Source: Pseudomonas sp. RIT409
GTDB taxonomy: Bacteria > Pseudomonadota > Gammaproteobacteria > Pseudomonadales > Pseudomonadaceae
Assembly: GCF_003052515.2 (NCBI RefSeq)
Contig: NZ_QARE02000016.1
Coordinates: 62,001-126,000, forward strand
Direction of reading: 5' to 3'
DNA length: 64,000 bases
Positions 25,933 to 34,925 of this stretch are shown here, piece by piece. Numbering within the stretch: the first letter of the stretch is position 1; each line of letters begins with the position of its first letter. Under the pieces are notes generated by a model. The model was not told the DNA's origin. It did no database searches and saw nothing but the letters and a program-made list of their open reading frames with translations. The position numbers and the translations under genes were made by a program.

Positions 25933-27033
25933 ATGGGATTCAACTGCGGCATCGTCGGCCTGCCCAACGTCGGCAAGTCCACCCTGTTCAACGCCCTGAC
26001 CAAATCTGGCATCGCGGCAGAGAACTTTCCCTTCTGCACCATCGAACCGAATAGCGGCATCGTGGCCATGCCCGATGCACGTCTGAATGCGCTGGCTGAA
26101 ATCGTGAACCCCAAGCGCATCCTGCCGACCACCATGGAATTCGTCGACATCGCAGGCCTGGTCGCGGGCGCGTCCAAAGGCGAAGGGCTGGGCAACAAAT
26201 TCCTCGCCAACATCCGCGAAACCGATGCGATCGCCCATGTCGTGCGCTGCTTCGAAGACGAAAACGTCATTCACGTCTCCAACAGCGTCGACCCGAAACG
26301 CGACATCGAAATCATCGATCTGGAACTGATCTTCGCGGATCTGGAGAGCTGCGAGAAGCAATTGCAGAAAGTCGCGCGCAACGCCAAGGGCGGCGACAAA
26401 GAGGCCGTGGCTCAGAAGGGCCTGCTAGAGCAGCTCATCGCGCACTTCACTGATGGCAAGCCAGCGCGCAGCCTCATGAAAGGCATGAGCGAGGAAGAGA
26501 AAGCCATCATCAAGGGCTTCCATCTGCTGACCACCAAACCCGTCATGTACATCGCCAACGTGGCCGAAGACGGGTTCGAAAACAATCCGCATCTGGACGT
26601 GGTGCGCGCAATTGCCGAAGAAGAAGGCGCGATGCTGGTACCGGTCTGCAACAAGATCGAAGCCGAAATCGCCGAACTCGATGACGGTGAAGAAAAGGAC
26701 ATGTTCCTCGAAGCCCTGGGCTTGGAAGAGCCGGGTCTGAATCGGGTGATTCGCGCGGGTTACGAGATGCTCAACCTTCAAACCTACTTCACCGCCGGTG
26801 TCGAAGAGGTGCGCGCCTGGACCGTGCGTGTTGGCGCCACAGCGCCCCAGGCCGCAGGCGTCATTCACACTGACTTCGAAAAAGGCTTCATCCGCGCAGA
26901 GTGCATTGCCTACAACGACTTCATTCAATACAAGGGCGAAGCGGGCGCCAAGGAAGCGGGCAAATGGCGCCTGGAAGGCAAGGATTACATCGTCAAGGAC
27001 GGCGACGTGCTGCACTTCCGTTTCAACGTCTGA
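25933..27033 (+). CDS. ychF: Redox-regulated ATPase YchF
   Basis: An Obg-family P-loop protein that prefers ATP and binds ribosomes. The 366-residue protein has G1 GLPNVGKST, the VDIAGLV G3 motif, the NKIEAE specificity motif in place of NKxD, and a C-terminal TGS-like domain (QTYFTAGVEEVRAWTV). It ends the rplY-pth-ychF run and is followed by a terminator. Confidence 0.96.
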   Translation: MGFNCGIVGLPNVGKSTLFNALTKSGIAAENFPFCTIEPNSGIVAMPDARLNALAEIVNPKRILPTTMEFVDIAGLVAGASKGEGLGNKFLANIRETDAIAHVVRCFEDENVIHVSNSVDPKRDIEIIDLELIFADLESCEKQLQKVARNAKGGDKEAVAQKGLLEQLIAHFTDGKPARSLMKGMSEEEKAIIKGFHLLTTKPVMYIANVAEDGFENNPHLDVVRAIAEEEGAMLVPVCNKIEAEIAELDDGEEKDMFLEALGLEEPGLNRVIRAGYEMLNLQTYFTAGVEEVRAWTVRVGATAPQAAGVIHTDFEKGFIRAECIAYNDFIQYKGEAGAKEAGKWRLEGKDYIVKDGDVLHFRFNV

Positions 27034-27055
27034 TCCGGCGTCGCCTGTTGCACCG

Positions 27056-27079
27056 AAAGCCCCCATACCGGGGGCTTTT
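27056..27079 (+). terminator. Intrinsic terminator after ychF
   Basis: AAAGCCCCC, loop ATACC, GGGGGCTTTT. The A and T tracts on both sides make it usable from both strands, so it can also stop the convergent methyltransferase transcript. Confidence 0.9.
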
Positions 27080-27084
27080 CCATT

Positions 27085-27744
27085 TCAGATGCCTATTGGC
27101 TGAGCCGCTCGGAACAACAGCACACATCCTTCACGCCTCAGCGTCACATCACTGAAATGCTCGCGCAGCTGCGTTTCGAACCCCGCCTCGGTGTCTTCGC
27201 GATTTCCGAAAATGCCTTTTTTGTTGTAGACCGCCATCAATTTCCGACCAAAGCCGTTGTGCCCGGCAGAATCCCCCAAAATCGTTGCGCCAAACAGGAC
27301 TCCGCCTGGCTGAAGGTTGTGCTTGAGGTGGGCGAACACGGCTGATTTCGCCTCCAGTGGCCCTGGCAGGCAATGAAGCAGATAGAACAGGGAAATCGAA
27401 TCAAACCGCTCGCCGCCCGGAATGGGTTTGAACACATCGTGCTGAATCGTTCGGGTCCCCGGGCGATTGATCCGACGTTTCGCGGCTTCCAGGCTGCTGG
27501 GGTTCAAATCCAGCAAGGTGACCTGCGTCTGTGAAGACAACTGCGCCTTCGCGAGGTAGTACCCCGTCCCCACTCCGATATCCAAATGGCGCGGCCGAAC
27601 GTTGGCACGAAAGAACGGCAAAAGTACCGACTGGGTCCCACAGCGCCAGGCGAAACGATTAGAGACGCCCAGCACCCAGGCGTCATAAAGCGCGAGAGTC
27701 AGGGGTGAGTAGACCGCCGCACCCGCGGCACTGCTTTCGGTCAT
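27085..27744 (-). CDS. Class I SAM-dependent methyltransferase
   Basis: A 219-residue methyltransferase with the SAM motif RHLDIGVGTGYYLA and the acidic end of strand 2 in VTLLDLNPSS; LKHNLQPGGVLFGATIL fits motif III. The substrate cannot be told; small-molecule or lipid methylation is usual for this type. I prefer the start at 27744 (MTESSAAGAAVYSP), preceded by AAGG, over 27807, which adds 21 residues with no ribosome site. It is convergent with ychF. Confidence 0.82.
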   Translation of the reverse strand: MTESSAAGAAVYSPLTLALYDAWVLGVSNRFAWRCGTQSVLLPFFRANVRPRHLDIGVGTGYYLAKAQLSSQTQVTLLDLNPSSLEAAKRRINRPGTRTIQHDVFKPIPGGERFDSISLFYLLHCLPGPLEAKSAVFAHLKHNLQPGGVLFGATILGDSAGHNGFGRKLMAVYNKKGIFGNREDTEAGFETQLREHFSDVTLRREGCVLLFRAAQPIGI

Positions 27745-27908
27745 GAGAAGAGCCTTGAAAAAATGAGCGAGTGAGCGATAAAACCGACCCCCCACCTGTT
27801 TAGTCAAGGCTTTTCATCGACAAAACGTGACCTGCGTGGCTCCAACGTATCCATCGGCTGCGCCACGGGCCAGCCGCCAGCACCGAACGCGTATCAACAC
27901 TCGCGGGC

Positions 27909-29966
27909 TTAGCCCAACTGGAATCGCGAAGTATTGTCGCTCAACGCCCGACTTCCCTTGCTCAGGGTGTCAGCGGCCTGATTGACCGCCCTTGCGCCAT
28001 CGAGCAGGCGCCCGGCGGCCTGATCCACCTGCTGAATGTTGCCGCTGACCTCATCGGCGGTCGCTGCCTGTTCTTCCACGGCCGTGGCGATTTGCGCCAG
28101 GGTATCGGTCACGCGCTGGACCGCCCCCGCGATCTCGCCGAGCCGCTCGCCCAACCCCGTCACAGATTGAGCATCGGTCACTGCCTGACCACATGCGGCC
28201 TCCATCAGGCTGACGGCCTGACTGACGGTTGAGCGCAGGCTATCGACCGTGCCTGCAATCTGCGCAGTAGAGGCCTGAGTTCGTTGCGACAGGCTACGCA
28301 CCTCATCGGCCACGACGGCAAAACCACGTCCCTGCTCGCCCGCTCGCGCAGCTTCGATGGCAGCGTTGAGCGCCAGCAGGTTCGTCTGTTCGGCAATCCC
28401 GCGAATGGTGTCGACGACGGACTGAATCTGCTGCCCCTGCTCACTGACCCTGCCAAGCGCATCGGCGGTGTCAGTCAAACGCTGGTTGAGCTGCTGAATG
28501 CTGGCCGTCGTCCGCTGGCTGTCGCGGCTGCTGTCCTCGGCAATGCGCCGCGTTTGCTGGGCGTTTCCGGAAGCCTCTTCGCAGCTTTTAGCGACGCCCA
28601 TGGACGTGGCGGCCAGTTGAGTCGCCGCAGCGGCGATCTGGCTGATCTGCTGCTGTTGATCCTCGACCTCGTTCAGCGTGCTGCCTGATTGCGAATTGAG
28701 GGTAAGAACGGCAGACCCTAACTGTTGGGTTTCATGGTTAACCCCCAGCAGCGTGGTCCGCAACTGGACCACTGCGACGTTCAGCGCCTTGCTGATGGCG
28801 GCCAGCTCGTCACGCCCCTCGACAGCGACTTCCACGCACAAATTGCCATCGCGCAGCGATTCAGCCAGGGTAGTGATCCCCTTGGCGCTGCGGCGAATCG
28901 AAGCCTGGAGGCAAATGAACAGATACAGTGCAGCCAGCGCCAGGATGCCGAAGACCGCAGCCACGGGAATGAACTGTCTGATCGCCCGATCGTGGTAGTA
29001 ATCCAGACGGCCGTCCAGTGACGTCAGGGACTGATTGCGCAAGGCGGCGAGCGCGTCGAGGGTGGTATCGACGCTGCGCTCGAAGGCCGAGGTGTCCAGT
29101 TTGATCGTGCCGCCGAACACACCCTCGTCCAGCGCTTTCAGCTCGCCATCCAGACGTTGGAGGCTGTCATTGTATTGGGCAAGCCAGGTTTCCATCCCTG
29201 GGTAGGCTTTGGCTTTGAGCGATGCTGCCGCCTTCACCAATTGATCACGGGCATCGGCGATCCGGCTGCGCAGATCACGCATCTGCAGACGGCTCTGCAA
29301 TGAAAACTGTCCGGAGGCTACCGATGATTGCCCCACACTGGCCATGCGCCCGACACGCTCAATGAGATCGGGTGTCTGCTGCGTGGCGATCTGCATCAGC
29401 AGATAGGTTTCCAACCACGGATCGAGAATCAACCCGTTATCCATTGCAATTTGCTCGCGCAGGCTTTGGAGTGCGGTCAGGGCAGCCGTGAAGCGGTCGT
29501 ACCCATCAGGCCACCAGCCGATAGTGCGAAGGGATTCGGAGTCCATGCCATGGACGGTCGCTTGCAAGGCCTGATATCGAGCCAGGGTGTCAGCGCTGGC
29601 CCGGTGCGCCTTCAACTGCTCGCCTAGGTCCGCTAGCGTCTTAGTGAGGACAGGACTCGCGGCATCCAGCGCCGCCATGGCGGCCTTCGCAGCCGGGGTG
29701 GGTTCATGAAGTATGTCCGCAGCTTTCCAACGGGCAGCGAGGTTGCGCTGAGCGGTGAGTTGGGCATCCAGGGCGTCGAGTGCCAGCAGTTGCCGTACCC
29801 CGGCCTGCTCTCCGGAAATGACGCTCAGCTTGTTGAGATAGTCCTGCCCGATCATCCACAGGCTTCCGGCCAAGGGAAGAATGAACAGAAAGAACAGCAC
29901 TTGAAACTTGCGTGCAAAACCGAAGCGTCCGAGCAGACGAATTCCTGGCGACAAAAGACTTTGCAT
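27909..29966 (-). CDS. Methyl-accepting chemotaxis protein
   Basis: A 685-residue transmembrane chemoreceptor. It has a first membrane segment at about 20-40 (FQVLFFLFILPLAGSLW), a long alpha-helical sensor region to about residue 330, a second membrane segment (FIPVAAVFGILALAALYLFICL), a HAMP domain (RDGNLCVEVAVEGRDELAAISKALN) and the signalling tip LALNAAIEAARAGEQGRGFAVVADEVRSL. The start at 29966 has GAGGAG nine bases upstream. The ligand is unknown. It stands alone, with no che genes nearby. Confidence 0.9.
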   Translation of the reverse strand: MQSLLSPGIRLLGRFGFARKFQVLFFLFILPLAGSLWMIGQDYLNKLSVISGEQAGVRQLLALDALDAQLTAQRNLAARWKAADILHEPTPAAKAAMAALDAASPVLTKTLADLGEQLKAHRASADTLARYQALQATVHGMDSESLRTIGWWPDGYDRFTAALTALQSLREQIAMDNGLILDPWLETYLLMQIATQQTPDLIERVGRMASVGQSSVASGQFSLQSRLQMRDLRSRIADARDQLVKAAASLKAKAYPGMETWLAQYNDSLQRLDGELKALDEGVFGGTIKLDTSAFERSVDTTLDALAALRNQSLTSLDGRLDYYHDRAIRQFIPVAAVFGILALAALYLFICLQASIRRSAKGITTLAESLRDGNLCVEVAVEGRDELAAISKALNVAVVQLRTTLLGVNHETQQLGSAVLTLNSQSGSTLNEVEDQQQQISQIAAAATQLAATSMGVAKSCEEASGNAQQTRRIAEDSSRDSQRTTASIQQLNQRLTDTADALGRVSEQGQQIQSVVDTIRGIAEQTNLLALNAAIEAARAGEQGRGFAVVADEVRSLSQRTQASTAQIAGTVDSLRSTVSQAVSLMEAACGQAVTDAQSVTGLGERLGEIAGAVQRVTDTLAQIATAVEEQAATADEVSGNIQQVDQAAGRLLDGARAVNQAADTLSKGSRALSDNTSRFQLG

Positions 29967-30409
29967 GACCGACGACTCCTCACGGACGACCCGCAACTGC
30001 AGCTTTTGACCGCAGCGGCTGCCGCCTCACATTCTTTACCGGCAAAATGCCATGTCTTTGTTTTAAAAACGACAACCGCCCGTCCCCTGTGTCGAAGACT
30101 GCGTCGCGGTTCTTCAAGCGATTCGCGCGCGAGAATGGTGATGCGCGCAATTAATGTGCAGTAAGCAAAAACCGGACCGATAGCCAGAAGCCATCTAAAC
30201 GGGCATACGGCCACAAACGGTGCACTGCTTTTGCACGAAAATGAGGCAATTCCACTCACCAGGCGTCGCAAACTGTCACCGACGAGCTGATGACCGCGTA
30301 TACCCAGGGGGAGCTAGAGAGCAGATCTCTAACCAATTGATCGCACGCAGAAATTTTTCAACGAGAGGGTTGACACATCCCACGTCTAAGCGAATAATGC
30401 GCGCCACTT
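29967..30409. other. Gene-free interval between the chemoreceptor and tRNA-Met
   Basis: 443 bp. The left end must hold the chemoreceptor promoter on the minus strand; I looked for a flagellar-type (FliA) promoter and found only a partial match. The right end holds the tRNA promoter. I see nothing else here. Confidence 0.5.
30370..30398 (+). promoter_or_regulatory. Sigma70 promoter of tRNA-Met
   Basis: TTGACA at 30370-30375, 17 bp gap, AATAAT at 30393-30398, about 12 bp before the tRNA. Confidence 0.8.
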
Positions 30410-30486
30410 GGCTACATAGCTCAGTTGGTTAGAGCATAGCATTCATAATGCTGGGGTCCGGGGTTCAAGTCCCTGTGTAGCCACCA
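30410..30486 (+). tRNA. tRNA-Met (CAU, elongator)
   Basis: 77 nt with encoded CCA: acceptor GGCTACA with TGTAGCC, anticodon loop TTCATAA (CAT), T arm GGGTTCAAGTCCC. Its 3' part is the integration site of the element that follows. Confidence 0.95.
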
Positions 30487-30492
30487 AGTACC
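30461..30492 (+). other. attL (tRNA-Met 3' end)
   Basis: GGGTTCAAGTCCCTGTGTAG followed by CCACCAAGTACC. The exact shared core with attR is CCACCAAGTACC; the longer match CTGTGTA(G)CCACCAAGTACC differs by one base. Confidence 0.8.
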
Positions 30493-30529
30493 GATCCATA
30501 GATGTCTACAGCAGTCTATGAATCACCCC

Positions 30530-30557
30530 AAGAAGCCCGCCTTGTGCGGGCTTTCTT
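30530..30557 (+). terminator. Element-borne terminator after tRNA-Met
   Basis: AAGAAGCCCGC, short loop, GCGGGCTTTCTT. It resembles the host terminator now displaced to 49146-49178, so the element replaces what it disconnects from the tRNA. Confidence 0.8.
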
Positions 30558-30600
30558 GCTTCTGGCTATTTATATCTGTCCATAGCTATATCTTCCCTCC

Positions 30601-30650
30601 GTGTATCCCGCTGTGTATCCTCGGCAAATAATTGAACCGAGGGGATACAC
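30601..30650. promoter_or_regulatory. Repeated GTGTATCC motifs upstream of the integrase gene
   Basis: GTGTATCC at 30601-30608 and 30613-30620, and inverted at 30643-30650; the last two form an inverted repeat extended by TCGG/CCGA. Similar GTGTATCC and ATGTATCC motifs lie at the right end (49042-49061). They look like integrase arm-type sites that could also autoregulate the integrase gene. Confidence 0.5.
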
Positions 30651-30656
30651 GCCCAA

Positions 30657-31889
30657 ATGAAGCGATCCGAGATAAAGCGCCGCCCGCTCTCCGACACCAC
30701 TCTGTCCGGCTTGGAGCCTGATACGAAGGAGTACCGGGAACTGGACGGGAACAGCCTTTATTTCCGGGTGAAGCCAGATGGGCAAAAATCCTGGCAACTC
30801 CGCTACAAGAAGCCCGATGGCAAATGGTCATGGCTCGGCTTAGGCGGCTACCCCGAAGTTAGCGGATCTCTAGCCCGTCAGAAAGCTGCTGATCTGCGCT
30901 CGGACGCAGCCAGCGGTAAAAATCCGATAATTACGAAGCAGGCTCGCAAAAAGGCTGAGGAAGCAAACTCTGTGGAGACCTTCGAGCCGCTCGCCCGTGA
31001 GTGGTACAACTCACGCCTCAGCAATTGGGACGCAGGCACGGCCAAACGCATCATTGGCGCCTTGGAGCGTCACGTGTTCCCTGTCTTCGGCAAACGCCAG
31101 TACGTCGAGATCACTCCGCTGGAATGGATGGAGTTTCTGCGCGGGATGGAGCAGCAAGGCATCCTTGAGCAGATGAGCCGAGTTAGAGCCTACTGCCGTG
31201 ATGCGTATGATCTGGCGCGAGTAACCGGTCGAGCAACGCACAATCCACTTGATGGGCTTCAGAAATATCTTCAATCCGGCAAAGCCGAAAACTACGCTCA
31301 CGTATCCCTTGAGGAACTCCCCGATCTGATTCGCGCGATCGCCGCATACCCTCACGCGCACGATGTGCGTCTGGGCCTGCGTTTGCTGAGCCTTTTCTCA
31401 GTACGTCCGAGCGAGTTGCGCGAGGCGCGGTGGTCTGAGTTCGATTTCGTGAAGAAGGTGTGGACAATCCCCGTCGAGCGCAAGGGCCGCAAGAAAGGGC
31501 TGGAGCACCTGGTCCCTCTCTCATCCCAAGCCATCGAGGCACTGGAGGAACTGCGTAAGTACACCGGCAGCTATCCCCTGCTCTTTCCTGGTCGGAGCGA
31601 TCACACCAAACCACGAAGCGACACCGTCTTTCTCATGGCGCTTAGGCGCATGGGCTACGACGGGCGGCAGACAGGTCACGGCTTCCGACATATCGCCTCC
31701 ACGGTGCTGAACGAGAACGGGTTCGATGAAAACCACATTGAGGCCCAGCTATCGCACAAGAAACCGGGGGTTGCTGGCGTTTACAACAAAGCCCAGTACC
31801 TGGCCCAGCGCACGACCATGATGCAATGGTATGCCGACCATTTAGACAAGCTGGCCAAGGGCAATATTGTGTCGATCAAGAGGGCCTGA
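30657..31889 (+). CDS. int: Tyrosine integrase, P4 type
   Basis: A 410-residue site-specific recombinase of the P4 integrase family. The N-terminal arm-binding domain (DUF4102-like) has LYFRVKPDGQKSWQLRYKKPDGK; the core has R250 in SVRPSELR, H341 and R344 in HGFRH, H367 in LSHKKPG and the nucleophile Y376. All catalytic residues are present, so it should be active. It reads away from the tRNA-Met it targets, beginning 171 bp inside the element. The upstream inverted repeat overlaps the likely promoter. Confidence 0.95.
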   Translation: MKRSEIKRRPLSDTTLSGLEPDTKEYRELDGNSLYFRVKPDGQKSWQLRYKKPDGKWSWLGLGGYPEVSGSLARQKAADLRSDAASGKNPIITKQARKKAEEANSVETFEPLAREWYNSRLSNWDAGTAKRIIGALERHVFPVFGKRQYVEITPLEWMEFLRGMEQQGILEQMSRVRAYCRDAYDLARVTGRATHNPLDGLQKYLQSGKAENYAHVSLEELPDLIRAIAAYPHAHDVRLGLRLLSLFSVRPSELREARWSEFDFVKKVWTIPVERKGRKKGLEHLVPLSSQAIEALEELRKYTGSYPLLFPGRSDHTKPRSDTVFLMALRRMGYDGRQTGHGFRHIASTVLNENGFDENHIEAQLSHKKPGVAGVYNKAQYLAQRTTMMQWYADHLDKLAKGNIVSIKRA

Positions 31890-31977
31890 GCAGGCCCTTC
31901 CATGCTCCTGTAGACAGATATAGACTGAAAACACTGGTTGAACGTACAGATAAAATGCGAATGAGAGGTCTGCTTTC

Positions 31978-32874
31978 GTGGGAAAACTACTGATGCTCAA
32001 GGAGTGGTTAACGCTCGATGAAGCGGCAGCACGTCTGTCAGTCTCTGCCGGAGAGGTGGTCACGCAGGCCGATATATTGCGTCTGGCCATCGACAACCAT
32101 CTGCAGCTTTCTGTGTTCATCGACGACAACCTCACTGTTCGCAGCATGGAGTTCGAAGTTGAGGAAATAGACGGCATGAAGTGCTTGATGCTGGGCAAGG
32201 GAGCATCGGAGCCATGCCGTATCAATGGACTTTGGGACTTGGCTGCCTACGGCGAAGCGGTCGGCGAACTGGAGCGGCTATACCGGGAGCAAAAAGGATT
32301 TACCCCAACGTCACGAATTGAACTGTCGAACATGGGGCTCTATTTACACGATAAGGCAAAGACTGAGGTCTACGAAGTCTTGCGCATTCATTTGAAATTC
32401 AAATTCGTCGAGAAACGTGTTGATGACGATATGCAGAGTCTTGGCTCAGATGTCAGAAAATCTGTGTCTAGTCTCACAGTCGACACTGACGAATCACTGA
32501 TCGGCGATATCAACACCCTTCTCAAAGAGGGCCTAGGTCTCCACGAGCCAGTATTTGACGAAAAACTCTGCAGCTTCTATCGGGAGCACCATTTTCCTAA
32601 GCATTGCCTGATCGTTTTGCGCCGAGAAGAAATGCTCGCTTTTGAGAATCGCCACTTTGGCGGATCGATCAAGGCAGAGCTGTCGCCAACAGAGCGAACG
32701 AGCTCACATCAGATCATCGCGGCACTTGCCTCAATGGCGAATATTGACCTCTCTGCTCCATACAAAGCTGTGGGCATCCTCAGAAGAGAGGCCGAGCTTA
32801 AAGGGCTTGAACTGCCGTCGAGCGACGAGACGATCGTCAAATTCCTTGCCGGTCCCACCCGCAAAAAGCGCTGA
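31978..32874 (+). CDS. Hypothetical island protein with possible N-terminal DNA-binding segment
   Basis: A 298-residue protein that I cannot name. The first 50 residues (LTLDEAAARLSVSAGEVVTQADILRLAIDN) look like a helix-turn-helix of the excisionase/MerR kind; the middle is mixed alpha/beta, and the end (SSHQIIAALASMANIDLSAPYKAVG) resembles a C-terminal segment seen in other phage and island proteins. The start codon is GTG at 31978 with GAGAGG upstream; an ATG lies five codons later. It is the second gene of the element. Confidence 0.7.
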   Translation: MGKLLMLKEWLTLDEAAARLSVSAGEVVTQADILRLAIDNHLQLSVFIDDNLTVRSMEFEVEEIDGMKCLMLGKGASEPCRINGLWDLAAYGEAVGELERLYREQKGFTPTSRIELSNMGLYLHDKAKTEVYEVLRIHLKFKFVEKRVDDDMQSLGSDVRKSVSSLTVDTDESLIGDINTLLKEGLGLHEPVFDEKLCSFYREHHFPKHCLIVLRREEMLAFENRHFGGSIKAELSPTERTSSHQIIAALASMANIDLSAPYKAVGILRREAELKGLELPSSDETIVKFLAGPTRKKR

Positions 32875-32965
32875 ACCCATTGGGGTTCTGCCTCCCCCCA
32901 TTAAGACCTGCAAGTTTAATTTACCATCATTCTTTCCCCGTCCAAATCCACATCGGGGAACAGAT

Positions 32966-33235
32966 ATGAACATCCCAGTCGAAGCATCAAATGCCTCCAG
33001 TGAAAAACCTGCCGCCTTCGATCCAGCAACCACCATCATTCGCATGGAAGGCCTGCAATCAATAACAGGCTACAAGCGTGCGGGTATCTACAAGCGCCTT
33101 AAAGACGATCCGACCTTTCCAAAGCCTGTTCCACTGAGCGACAGCAAATCGCGCGGCGCCCCTGTTGGTTGGGTTCTTGCCGAAGTTCAAGCATGGGTTC
33201 GCCAGCGAATCGCCCTTCGCTCGGAGGCCGCGTAA
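32966..33235 (+). CDS. AlpA-family transcriptional regulator
   Basis: An 89-residue winged-helix regulator: MEGLQSITGYKRAGIYKRLKDDPTFPKPVPLS then GWVLAEVQAWVRQRI, the layout of AlpA/phage P4 Vis proteins, which activate or bias integrase genes and repress others. GGGGA lies six bases before the ATG. Gram-negative satellites commonly encode one near the integrase. Its TAA overlaps the ATG of the next gene by one base. Confidence 0.85.
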   Translation: MNIPVEASNASSEKPAAFDPATTIIRMEGLQSITGYKRAGIYKRLKDDPTFPKPVPLSDSKSRGAPVGWVLAEVQAWVRQRIALRSEAA

Positions 33236-33873
33236 TGACCTCTACCAACGCATCTGTCATCGCCCAGGAAGGTCAGTTCACCCTTGTCGCCTCTGACAAA
33301 TTGGTGAACTCATCGACGCTGCAGGCGCAGGCCCAACCTCTTGCGGCACTGGGCTTTCTCACCCTGAATGACACCCTGCCTCTGATTCATCGAATTGCGG
33401 CAAAGCTCGGAAAGCCGCTCAGTGACAAATGGGCGGATGTGGCCACTGTCAGCGCTCAGCAGGATGACTTTTTCCGCGCACTCAAAACTGCTGGTATTGC
33501 CGAGCGTGTTCCGGGCGATATCGCACGTCGCGGCAAACTTGATGGACGAAAGCACGCTTTTGGTGAGATCGATTACCGTCCGGGCCTTTGGCTTCACCGC
33601 GATCTCGCCTTGCCATACGCACGCTGGATCGGTTCAAGGGTTGTGCCGCCCCGGAAGACCCCGCTGGAGTCGTTTCTGGAAAAGCATCTCAGCACACCAT
33701 TGCCTGCTGCTGAAAAGCCTAAGCCGGTGGCGGTCGGTTTTGCTGGCGAGGTTGACGCCCAAGGCATGAAGGATCTGGAGCGAATCGACCGGGTCATGAT
33801 GGCGGACGGCGTATCGGCTGCCGAACGCATCGAGGTACTGACGGCTCGCGTCGAAGCGATGCAGGGGGCCTGA
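33235..33873 (+). CDS. Hypothetical phage/island protein
   Basis: 212 residues, start coupled to the AlpA-like gene (TAATG). The segment LWLHRDLALPYARWIGSR is reminiscent of the KilA-N core, but the rest does not match it, and the 34174 gene is a much better KilA-N protein. The C-terminus is a charged helix (DLERIDRVMMADGVSAAERIEVLTARVEAM). Probably part of the early regulatory set. Function unknown. Confidence 0.7.
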   Translation: MTSTNASVIAQEGQFTLVASDKLVNSSTLQAQAQPLAALGFLTLNDTLPLIHRIAAKLGKPLSDKWADVATVSAQQDDFFRALKTAGIAERVPGDIARRGKLDGRKHAFGEIDYRPGLWLHRDLALPYARWIGSRVVPPRKTPLESFLEKHLSTPLPAAEKPKPVAVGFAGEVDAQGMKDLERIDRVMMADGVSAAERIEVLTARVEAMQGA

Positions 33874-33874
33874 C

Positions 33875-34177
33875 ATGGCAAAGAAAAAGGCCGACCAATC
33901 AGCCAGCCCCAAAGAAAGCACGAGCATCAAAAATACCAGCACTGACGCCCAAATCAACCGCCTTGTTGAACGTCTGCGGCTTGAGCCGTTAGACACTTTT
34001 ACCGTCATGCGCGAGTTGAATATCTGCCGACCCGGTGCGCGCATCTGCGATCTGCGGAATCGTGGCTATCAGATCCACACCGCACGAATCCGGCTGACCG
34101 ATGAGTGGGGCCGGAATCACAAGGGCGTCGCCCGATACACACTGATCAGTGAACCGGCAGAGGGGCGCGCAGCATGA
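33875..34177 (+). CDS. Helix-turn-helix protein (HTH_39-like)
   Basis: 100 residues. After a lysine- and serine-rich disordered start, RLRLEPLDTFTVMRELNICRPGARICDLRNRGYQIHT matches small phage helix-turn-helix proteins that choose between cell states or bind origin regions. It lies one base after the previous gene and overlaps the next by four. Confidence 0.75.
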   Translation: MAKKKADQSASPKESTSIKNTSTDAQINRLVERLRLEPLDTFTVMRELNICRPGARICDLRNRGYQIHTARIRLTDEWGRNHKGVARYTLISEPAEGRAA

Positions 34178-34827
34178 CCGCCAAAATCATCCACATGGAC
34201 TTTGAAGGCCAGCCCGTAGCGTTCAACGCCGAGGGCTGGATCAATGCTACCGAGGCGGCGTCTCGGTTCGGGAAAGAGCCTGCTCAATGGCTTCGACTTC
34301 CTGACGCAGTCCGCTATCTGGAGGGGCTGGAGCGTACATACGGGAAAATCACATATGTAAAAACCAGCCGCGCGCGCGCCGATCGTGGTGGTGGTACTTG
34401 GATTCATCCGCGCTTGGCTGTGAAGTTCGCACGCTGGCTTTCTGTCGATTTCGAGATCTGGTGCGACGCGCGGGTCGACGGATTGATCCGCGGCGAACTG
34501 AATACCAAGGCCATCGCCCGTCGTCAGGCTGCCGTGGGCTATCGCAGCCTGTGCGATGCCCTGTGGATCACCAGCGAGTCAGCGGGCAAGTCTCCAAAGC
34601 CTCACGTTTTCATGAACGAGGCCCGTCTCATCAACGAGGTGATCACCGGCAATTTCTCCGGGCGTGATCGCGACCAACTGAGCCAGGCTGAGCTGGAACT
34701 GATCATGCTGGTGGAAACTCGCGACGTGTTGCTGATCGGCCAGGGCAAGGACTACGCCGCCCGTAAGGCTGAGCTGAACGCCTACGTTCAGCAGTTGCGC
34801 ATGAAGAGCCTGGGCAAGGTGGCGTGA
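34174..34827 (+). CDS. KilA-N domain protein
   Basis: 217 residues. The KilA-N DNA-binding domain is at about 1-110: WINATEAASRFGKEPAQWLR, then GGGTWIHPRLAVKFARWLSVDFEIWCD. The C-terminal part is helical and may be an oligomerisation or effector domain. Such proteins are phage antirepressors or growth-modulating factors. Its TGA is about 100 bp upstream of seqA of the immunity region, so it probably lies in the same early transcript. Confidence 0.88.
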   Translation: MTAKIIHMDFEGQPVAFNAEGWINATEAASRFGKEPAQWLRLPDAVRYLEGLERTYGKITYVKTSRARADRGGGTWIHPRLAVKFARWLSVDFEIWCDARVDGLIRGELNTKAIARRQAAVGYRSLCDALWITSESAGKSPKPHVFMNEARLINEVITGNFSGRDRDQLSQAELELIMLVETRDVLLIGQGKDYAARKAELNAYVQQLRMKSLGKVA

Positions 34828-34925
34828 TGATATTGCTCAAGGTTGGGGACGAACGGTCGATTACTTCGGTTGCAAGCAATCGTACTCACGGTTATCGTTC
34901 GCCCGTCGTTGCAAATTCAACGACC

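Noticed and set aside
29967..30060. Flagellar sigma-factor (FliA) promoter before the chemoreceptor gene on the minus strand
   Set aside because: A TAAAG box is present, but the -10 part matches GCCGATAA only in its first half.
33235..33873. Second KilA-N protein
   Set aside because: Only a short segment resembles the domain; the remainder does not fit, so it is left as unknown.
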